In this document: one piece after another, positions 58,943-64,000 of the stretch
How the letters are laid out: the number at the start of each line of letters is the position of its first letter
Position numbering within the stretch: the first letter of the stretch is position 1
DNA from: Hyphomicrobiales bacterium
Lineage (GTDB): Bacteria > Pseudomonadota > Alphaproteobacteria > Rhizobiales > Rhizobiaceae
Assembly: GCA_900471485.1 (NCBI GenBank)
Contig: UCEU01000033.1
Span: 100,934 to 164,933 of the forward strand
Length of the DNA stretch: 64,000 nt
Direction: 5' to 3'
Notes under the pieces: generated by a model
Seen by the model: the letters and a program-made list of their open reading frames with translations, nothing else
The model's database searches: none
What the model was told of the DNA's origin: nothing
Made by a program: the position numbers and the translations under genes

Positions 58943-59484
58943 TGAAGATCTTCGATCCGAAAATGTCCGTGGTCGAACTGGTGCGGCGCCTTGCGTTGCC
59001 CGCCGCCGCCGTGGTCGTTCTCTCCATCCCTGGCGCTTTCGCCCAGGAAGCCGAGGCGCCGGCCGGCGATGTCGTCTCCCAGGATGAAATCAAGCAGTTC
59101 TGCACGAATATCGCCGATCCCGCCCGCGACCAGCGCTACCTGCTGCAGAAGCAGGAGCTGGAGAAGCTTCGGGCCGATGTCGATACCCGTATCGCCGAGA
59201 TGGAAAAGCGCCGCGACGAATACCAGGACTGGCTGAAGCGCCGCGACACCTTCCTGAAGCAGGCGGAAGCCGGGCTCACGGACATCTACAAGAAAATGAA
59301 GCCGGACGCAGCCGCATCGCAGCTGCAGGAGGTCAAGATCGAAGTTGCGGCAGCCGTCATCATGCGGCTCAGCGCGCAGCAATCGAGCCTGATCCTCAAC
59401 GAGATGGATCCGCAGAAGGCGGCCGTCATCGCCAACATCATCGCCAGCGCGTCCGATCCCAGTACGTCGAAGGACCCCTCATGA
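58939..59484 (+). CDS. motE: MotE, chaperone for the periplasmic motility protein MotC
   Basis: A 181-residue exported protein: an Ala/Val-rich signal ending at about residue 37 (LPAAAVVVLSIPGAFAQEAE), a coiled coil at about 70-110 (QKQELEKLRADVDTRIAEME) and a MgtE-N-like C-terminal part (IMRLSAQQSSLILNEMDPQK). In S. meliloti MotE forms disulfide-linked dimers and stabilises MotC; the Cys in IKQFCTNIAD could serve this. motC itself lies outside. Four-base overlaps with flgI and flgH. Confidence 0.9.
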   Translation: MMKIFDPKMSVVELVRRLALPAAAVVVLSIPGAFAQEAEAPAGDVVSQDEIKQFCTNIADPARDQRYLLQKQELEKLRADVDTRIAEMEKRRDEYQDWLKRRDTFLKQAEAGLTDIYKKMKPDAAASQLQEVKIEVAAAVIMRLSAQQSSLILNEMDPQKAAVIANIIASASDPSTSKDPS

Positions 59485-60197
59485 AGAAGCGTTTCCCGGT
59501 CGCGATCGCCGCCGTTGTCGTTCTGGCCGGCTGCCAGTCTCCGCAGGCGATCAACGAAATCGGCCGCGCTCCGGCCATGAGCCCGATCGGTAGCGGTCTT
59601 GCCTATGGCCAGACTCAGCAGATGTCGATGTATCCGAAGCAACCGCGCCAGGTCGCCCAGGGCTATTCGCTCTGGAGTGATTCCCAGGCGGCACTCTTCA
59701 AGGACGCCCGCGCGCTCAACATCGGCGACATCCTGACGGTCGACATCTCGATCAACGACAAGGGTTCGTTCGAAAACAACACCAACCGCAGCCGCACGAA
59801 CAGCAGCGGCCTGAACTGGGATGCACAGGCCAACATCCTCGGCTGGAACCCGGCGTCGAAGACCGACGTGACCTACGGTTCGGACACAAGCACGGACGGC
59901 AAGGGCAAGATCGAGCGCACCGACAAGCTGCAGCTGATGGTCGCCGCCGTCGTCACCGGCATTCTCGAGAACGGCAACCTCGTCGTCAGCGGCTCGCAGG
60001 AAGTGCGCCTGAACCAGGAGCTGCGCATCCTCAACGTCGCCGGTATCGTGCGTCCGCAGGACGTGACGGCCGAGAACCAGATTTCCTACGAGAAGATCGC
60101 CGAGGCGCGCATCTCCTATGGTGGCCGCGGCCGCTTGATGGAAGTGCAGCAGCCGCCGCGCGGCCAGCAGGCCGTCGATCTCCTCTCGCCGCTCTGA
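59481..60197 (+). CDS. flgH: Flagellar L-ring lipoprotein FlgH
   Basis: A 238-residue outer-membrane lipoprotein with lipobox VVVLAGCQS (Cys at about 20), SLWSDSQAALFKDARALNIG, DILTVDISINDKGSFENNTN and the end GNLVVSGSQEVRLNQELRIL. It forms the L ring around the distal rod. Four-base overlap with motE. Confidence 0.96.
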   Translation: MKKRFPVAIAAVVVLAGCQSPQAINEIGRAPAMSPIGSGLAYGQTQQMSMYPKQPRQVAQGYSLWSDSQAALFKDARALNIGDILTVDISINDKGSFENNTNRSRTNSSGLNWDAQANILGWNPASKTDVTYGSDTSTDGKGKIERTDKLQLMVAAVVTGILENGNLVVSGSQEVRLNQELRILNVAGIVRPQDVTAENQISYEKIAEARISYGGRGRLMEVQQPPRGQQAVDLLSPL

Positions 60198-60206
60198 GGC
60201 CGGACC

Positions 60207-60725
60207 ATGGCAGACGCAGAAGGCACCGAAGGCCAGCCGAAGAAGAAGTCGGCCGCAATGATGACCATCATCGGCCTTGCCGTGCTGACGTTGCTCGGCG
60301 CCGGTGGCGGCTGGGTCGTCGGCGGCATGATCGCCCCCAACATCAAGGGTGCGGAACAGGCGGAGCAGGCCAAGGAAGCGAAGGCTGCCGAAGGCGAGAA
60401 GAAGGAAGGCGAGGCGGGACTGCCTCACATTTCCACCGAAGCCAACAATGTCGTGCAGCTCGAGCCCATCACCTCCAACCTGGCTTACCCCTCCGAGAAC
60501 TGGGTTCGGCTCGAAGTCGCGCTCCTGTTCAACGGTCCGCCGGATGTGAAGGTCGCCGAGGATATCCATCAGGATATCCTGGCCTATATCCGCACCGTTT
60601 CCCTGCAGCAGATCGAGGGTCCAAGGGGCTTCGATTATCTTAGGGATGACATCCAGGAACGTGTTGACCTGCGCGCTCAGGGCCGCGTATCGAAGGTGAT
60701 GTTCAGGACCTTCGTCATCGAATGA
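60207..60725 (+). CDS. fliL: Flagellar basal-body-associated protein FliL
   Basis: A 172-residue single-pass protein. A Lys-rich start (EGQPKKKSAAMM) leads into the helix MMTIIGLAVLTLLGAGGGWV, then an Ala/Glu/Lys-rich linker and a periplasmic stomatin-like domain ending LRDDIQERVDLRAQGRVSKV. FliL rings surround and support MotAB stators. The stop overlaps fliP by 4 bases. Confidence 0.94.
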   Translation: MADAEGTEGQPKKKSAAMMTIIGLAVLTLLGAGGGWVVGGMIAPNIKGAEQAEQAKEAKAAEGEKKEGEAGLPHISTEANNVVQLEPITSNLAYPSENWVRLEVALLFNGPPDVKVAEDIHQDILAYIRTVSLQQIEGPRGFDYLRDDIQERVDLRAQGRVSKVMFRTFVIE

Positions 60726-61459
60726 TTCGATTTCTTCTCGTTTTCGCTGCCATGATGGCGGCACCGGAGCTGGCGCACGCCCAGCAACTGCCGACTGATC
60801 TTTTGAACCTGCCGGTCGATGGCTCGGTGGCGGCATGGATCATTCGCACCTTCGGCCTGCTGACCATTCTCTCGGTCGCGCCGGGCATCCTGATCATGGT
60901 GACGAGCTTTCCTCGTTTCATCATCGCATTTTCCATTCTGCGCAGCGGCATGGGCCTTTCGACCACCCCGTCGAACATGATCCTGCTGTCGCTGTCGCTG
61001 TTCATGACCTTCTACGTCATGCAGCCGACCTTCAATCAGGCCTGGCAGAGCGGCGTCCAGCCGTTGCTGTCCAACCAGATCAACGAGCAGCAGGCCGTTG
61101 AGCGCATCGCCGAGCCCTTCCGCACGTTCATGGCCAACAATACCCGCGACAAGGACATGGCTCTGTTCATCGACCTCGCCCGCGAGCGCGGCCAGGATGT
61201 GCAGACGGGCGAGAAGATCGACTACCGTGTTCTGCTGCCGGCCTTCATGATCTCCGAGATCCGCCGCGGCTTTGAAATCGGCTTTCTCGTCGTTCTGCCC
61301 TTCCTCGTCATCGACCTGATCGTCGCCACCATCACCATGGCCATGGGCATGATGATGCTGCCGCCCACCTCGATCTCCCTGCCGTTCAAGATTCTGTTCT
61401 TCGTGCTGATTGACGGCTGGAACCTGCTTGTCGGCAGCCTGGTTCGGTCTTTCCACTAA
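60722..61459 (+). CDS. fliP: Flagellar export gate protein FliP
   Basis: A 245-residue export-gate subunit with a cleavable signal (IRFLLVFAAMMAAPELAHAQ) and four membrane helices (TFGLLTILSVAPGILIMVTS, then FPRFIIAFSILRSGMGLSTTPS, the FliP signature). A late AFMISEIRRGFEIGFLVVLP and AMGMMMLPPTSISLPFKILF complete it. Last gene of the rightward unit; two terminators follow. Confidence 0.97.
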   Translation: MIRFLLVFAAMMAAPELAHAQQLPTDLLNLPVDGSVAAWIIRTFGLLTILSVAPGILIMVTSFPRFIIAFSILRSGMGLSTTPSNMILLSLSLFMTFYVMQPTFNQAWQSGVQPLLSNQINEQQAVERIAEPFRTFMANNTRDKDMALFIDLARERGQDVQTGEKIDYRVLLPAFMISEIRRGFEIGFLVVLPFLVIDLIVATITMAMGMMMLPPTSISLPFKILFFVLIDGWNLLVGSLVRSFH

Positions 61460-61480
61460 AACCAAAAGTGTCTGCCGGAC

Positions 61481-61506
61481 AGCCGCGCCTCGGCGCGGCT
61501 TTCGTT
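61481..61506 (+). terminator. Terminator 1 after fliP
   Basis: AGCCGCGC-CTCG-GCGCGGCT, eight perfect pairs, followed by TTCGTTTG. It lies 21 bases after the fliP stop and ends the flgF-to-fliP transcript. Confidence 0.75.
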
Positions 61507-61534
61507 TGTTGGCGGCAGCACGCTGCAAATACGA

Positions 61535-61568
61535 AAAAGGCCCGCCGGCGGGTGCCGGCGGGCCTTTT
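61535..61568. terminator. Bidirectional terminator between fliP and the glycosyltransferase gene
   Basis: A 15-base perfect stem (AAAAGGCCCGCCGGC and its complement) with a GGGT loop, A-run on the left and T-run on the right. It can stop both fliP read-through and the leftward glycosyltransferase transcript, whose stop is at 61588. Confidence 0.92.
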
Positions 61569-61587
61569 ATTGGAAGTGCGTGACGCG

Positions 61588-63504
61588 TCAATCCATCGAG
61601 AGGAAGGGCTTCGTGCGTGCCGGCAGCGCGGGCACCACGATATGGTCAGGCTCGAGGCCCTGCTTGGCGCGTTCGACCATCATCTCGTAAGCCTTTTCGA
61701 GATGCTGACGGAAGCGGTCGGAATCGAAGAGCGGCATGATGCCGGCATTCTGCTTGATCCGGTGCTTGAATTCCTGCAGCTGCTCCGGCTTCTGAGCCAG
61801 GTCGACAGCCATGTCCTCGTATGCCTGGATATCGGCAGCCACCAGTTCCGGCAGGCCGATGGCGTTCAAGAGGCTCTCGCTGACGCGCGAGGCGAAATTC
61901 GTGCCCTTGACCGTCAAGACCGGCAGACCGCCCCAGAGCTGCTCCGAGGTGGTCGTATGGCCGTTGACGGGGAAGGTGTCGATGCCGAGATCAGCCGCAT
62001 TCTGGCGATTGATGTGTTCCTGATAATCGACGCGCTCGCAGAAGATGACGCGATCCGCACCGATGCCGCGCTTGGCCATGTAGTTGATGATGTGCGTCCG
62101 GGAGTGCGCGGAGGTGAGCATCAGCCACAGGACGCCGTTCGGGGTGCGTCTAAGGATGTTGCACCAGGCTTCGAGCGTTTCAGCGGTGATCTTTCTGTTG
62201 GCGTTGAACGATGCGAAGACGAAGGCGTTTTCGGGCAGACCGAGTTGCGCACGGCTCATGGGCTGCGGCTTCGGGCGATTGGCCGTATCGTTGGGCTGGT
62301 AGCTGTCCGGCAAATGCACGATCTTTTCATGATAGTGCGGCGCCGAGCTCATCGGCAGCACGAAGCGGTCACCGATTGCGTAGTCGAGGTCGACGTTGAT
62401 CACACTGCCGGGAAAGCCGAGCCATGCAACCTGGATAGGAGCAGCGCCGAAGTTCATCACATCGGGACGACCACCGGCCGTCCAGCCCTTGAGATCGACA
62501 AGGATATCGATCTCTTTTTCGCGGATCGCCTTGGCGGTCTCTTCATGCGACAGATCGCGAACCGTGCAGATGTTGCCCCATGACGAGCGGTCAGTGGACC
62601 CCTTCTCGATATGCGCCTCGAGCGTGTGGCAGAAGAGCGTAACCTCGAACTTGTCCCGATCGTGCAGTTCCAGCACGTTTTGCATCAATTTCATCGTCGC
62701 GTGGTTGGACCAGAAGTCCGAGGACATGTAGCCGATGCGGATTTTCTCGCCCCAGCTGTGCGGCACGGCCTTTCGCCGTGCCATAAGTTCGTCCAGCGGC
62801 AGGTTGCGCTGCGAAGCAAGCCTGTTGAGCTTCTCGTCGCCGCACCAGTGAAGGTGATAGAACGGATTGTCCCGCTGCAGGATACTGTAGTCGCCCTTGT
62901 CGATCATTTCGCGCACCGGCGCGAAGAGCTTCTCGACCTGTTCGTAGTCGCAGACCTCACGGGAGAAGACCAGGTTCAGGAGACGAAGCGCGGGCAGGTG
63001 CGGCAGCTTCTTGAACAGGTTGCGCACCAGCGTCCAGTTGGTGACGTCGACGAGTTCGTCGCTGAGCAGGCGCACCGCCAGGAGCACATGCTCGGGGTTG
63101 CTGCTTTCTGAAAGAACCTTGCGGTAGGGGCTGAGCAGATCCTTGAGGCCGCGTTTCAGATGGATGGAAGCGATAATGAAGGCCAGGTCGGCGTCGCTCT
63201 GCGCCCGCGACATGACGCGCAGCCCGTTTAGCAGCGCCTCGTCCTCGTTGCCGAGTTCGAAATAGAGCAGGGCGGCTTCCCGCGTATAGGCAGACTCGGG
63301 CTGAGTGTCGAGTTGGCCGGCAAGCGCGTAGGCACTGGCCGCTTCACTCTTGAAGCCCAGCTTGAGCAGATTCTTGGCCAGCAGCACATAGGTCTTTACG
63401 TCCTGTTGCGTGTCCACCAGCTTGTTCAATATCTCCAGCGAGCTGAGATATTGGCCTTTCTGATAGTCCTTGGATGCCGCTGCAAACGAGATGTTGGTGT
63501 TCAA
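61588..63504 (-). CDS. TPR/O-GlcNAc transferase-like (SPINDLY, GT41) protein beside flagellin
   Basis: A 638-residue protein. Residues about 15-170 are TPR-like helical repeats (YQKGQYLSSLEILNKLVD; KLGFKSEAASAYALAGQL). The catalytic GT41/SPINDLY part is at about 250-620: KIRIGYMSSDFWSNHATMKL, IDILVDLKGWTAGGRPDVMN, APIQVAWLGFPGSVINVDLD, VFASFNANRKITAETLEAWC, GIDTFPVNGHTTTSEQLWGG. The likely reaction is sugar transfer to Ser/Thr of a protein; flagellin is the obvious candidate because the gene is divergent from it. A TTG start at 63504 has AGGGAG upstream; an ATG at 63528 would add 8 residues. Confidence 0.88.
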   Translation of the reverse strand: MNTNISFAAASKDYQKGQYLSSLEILNKLVDTQQDVKTYVLLAKNLLKLGFKSEAASAYALAGQLDTQPESAYTREAALLYFELGNEDEALLNGLRVMSRAQSDADLAFIIASIHLKRGLKDLLSPYRKVLSESSNPEHVLLAVRLLSDELVDVTNWTLVRNLFKKLPHLPALRLLNLVFSREVCDYEQVEKLFAPVREMIDKGDYSILQRDNPFYHLHWCGDEKLNRLASQRNLPLDELMARRKAVPHSWGEKIRIGYMSSDFWSNHATMKLMQNVLELHDRDKFEVTLFCHTLEAHIEKGSTDRSSWGNICTVRDLSHEETAKAIREKEIDILVDLKGWTAGGRPDVMNFGAAPIQVAWLGFPGSVINVDLDYAIGDRFVLPMSSAPHYHEKIVHLPDSYQPNDTANRPKPQPMSRAQLGLPENAFVFASFNANRKITAETLEAWCNILRRTPNGVLWLMLTSAHSRTHIINYMAKRGIGADRVIFCERVDYQEHINRQNAADLGIDTFPVNGHTTTSEQLWGGLPVLTVKGTNFASRVSESLLNAIGLPELVAADIQAYEDMAVDLAQKPEQLQEFKHRIKQNAGIMPLFDSDRFRQHLEKAYEMMVERAKQGLEPDHIVVPALPARTKPFLSMD

Positions 63505-63851
63505 AACCCACTCCCTACCGAATTTCATGGATGGCACGCGGGTCCGACCTCGGGACGAATTTACGGCCTAGCTTGCAGCATTTAGACACACGAACCTTGC
63601 TTGAAACGGGAGAAATGGCGCGAGAACCGCTGGCATTTAAGGCATTTAGAAATCATTAACCACCTGCCGAGCCGAGCGCATTTCAATAATTGTTTTAATC
63701 ACTTCGCAATGAATGCCTGCGAAATTGACCCTCGACATGACGGGTTTGGCGACCAGAAGGATGGCGCCGAGTAGCATGAAGCTGGTCCGTCATCGCCGGT
63801 ATAGAAGTCCGGTATGTCCTCCTTTTTTATCTCGTTTCAGGGGACAGACTC
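63505..63851. promoter_or_regulatory. Divergent upstream region of the glycosyltransferase and flagellin genes
   Basis: About 347 bases that should carry the flagellin promoter and leader. A TTAACCA motif is at 63656-63662. The flagellin ribosome site AGGGGACA lies at 63838-63845. No confident -10/-35 pair was identified. Confidence 0.45.
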
Positions 63852-64000
63852 ATGACAAGCATTAACACCAACACCTCGGCGATGGCCGCTCTTCAGACGC
63901 TGCGTACCGTCAACAAGGGCCTCAATGACACGCAGCAGGCAGTTTCGTCCGGTCTGCGCGTCGGCAAGGCTGCTGACAACGCTGCTTACTGGTCGATCGC
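63852..64000 (+). CDS. Flagellin, N-terminal part (runs off right edge)
   Basis: The first 49 codons of a flagellin: SINTNTSAMAALQTLRTVNK, then DTQQAVSSGLRVGKAADNAA and YWSIA, the D0/D1 N-terminal helix and the conserved SSGLRV-x-x-AADNAA-Y-S-I-A. Rhizobia carry several flagellins in tandem here (flaA, flaB, flaD, flaC), so which paralogue this is cannot be told. AGGGGACA precedes the ATG at 63852. It is truncated only by the window. Confidence 0.95.
   Translation, partial: MTSINTNTSAMAALQTLRTVNKGLNDTQQAVSSGLRVGKAADNAAYWSI

Noticed and set aside
1..64000. CRISPR arrays, rRNA operons, insertion sequences or prophage
   Set aside because: No spaced repeat array, no rRNA sequence, no transposase or phage structural gene was recognised anywhere in the window.

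Overview
The window is chromosomal DNA of an alphaproteobacterium of the order Hyphomicrobiales, most probably family Rhizobiaceae (Rhizobium, Sinorhizobium/Ensifer, Agrobacterium and relatives). The evidence is the gene order itself: murA, DUF2948, hisD, UPF0262, LMW-phosphatase, infA, maf, yacG, tRNA-Phe; the che operon icpA-cheS-cheY1-cheA-cheW-cheR-cheB-cheY2-cheD-cheT; fliF, visN, visR, the motA-to-flhB operon and flgF-to-fliP, ending at flagellin. VisN/VisR, CheS, CheT and MotE are rhizobial hallmarks. The species cannot be fixed from the sequence alone.

Layout. 1-11 kb is metabolic and regulatory: an MFS exporter fragment with a divergent TetR regulator, a giant transporter-like hybrid histidine kinase, mscL, a PLP aminotransferase, a galE/exoB epimerase, a 3-hydroxyisobutyryl-CoA hydrolase-type enzyme and a UvrD/Rep helicase. 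11-13.6 kb is an accessory patch of very small genes (lipoprotein, BON protein, secreted orphan, DUF982 protein, two coupled ORFs of about 55 codons). It carries EcfG/RpoE2-like promoters and an alphaproteobacterial SOS box. 13.5-19.7 kb is the conserved murA-hisD-infA-maf-yacG block between tRNA-Thr and tRNA-Phe. 19.9-23.4 kb holds a BrnT/BrnA toxin-antitoxin pair behind the tRNA, small hypothetical genes, an OsmC protein and an EamA exporter. 23.4-26.9 kb is a minus-strand surface-polysaccharide operon (glycosyltransferase, flippase, pyruvyl transferase), followed by an AT-rich gap. 27.5-34.2 kb holds a VOC/hydrolase fusion, a fused SecDF, a bitopic protein and a K+/H+ antiporter with an RCK domain.

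From 35 kb to the right edge the window is a motility island. The soluble receptor IcpA signals through CheA/CheW to CheY1 and CheY2. CheS and CheT probably help to terminate the signal, and CheR, CheB and CheD handle adaptation. VisN/VisR is the master activator. Motor and switch genes (motA, fliM, fliN, fliG, flhB plus an unknown gene) run leftward. Rod, ring, export and chaperone genes (flgF, fliI, unknown, flgB, flgC, fliE, flgG, flgA, flgI, motE, flgH, fliL, fliP) run rightward, many of them joined by 4-base ATGA overlaps. A SPINDLY/OGT-type glycosyltransferase faces away from the first flagellin gene, which is cut by the window end.

The most interesting candidates for something undescribed are the SOS-box-controlled pair of tiny coupled genes (13078-13460), the near-identical 16-base operator-like motif in front of two minus-strand units (26976-26991 and 29170-29185), the IcpA globin domain lacking its proximal histidine, the flagellin-adjacent O-GlcNAc-transferase-like protein, and a 37-residue membrane ORF ahead of the che operon. 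All functions are read from sequence by eye; no database search was run.
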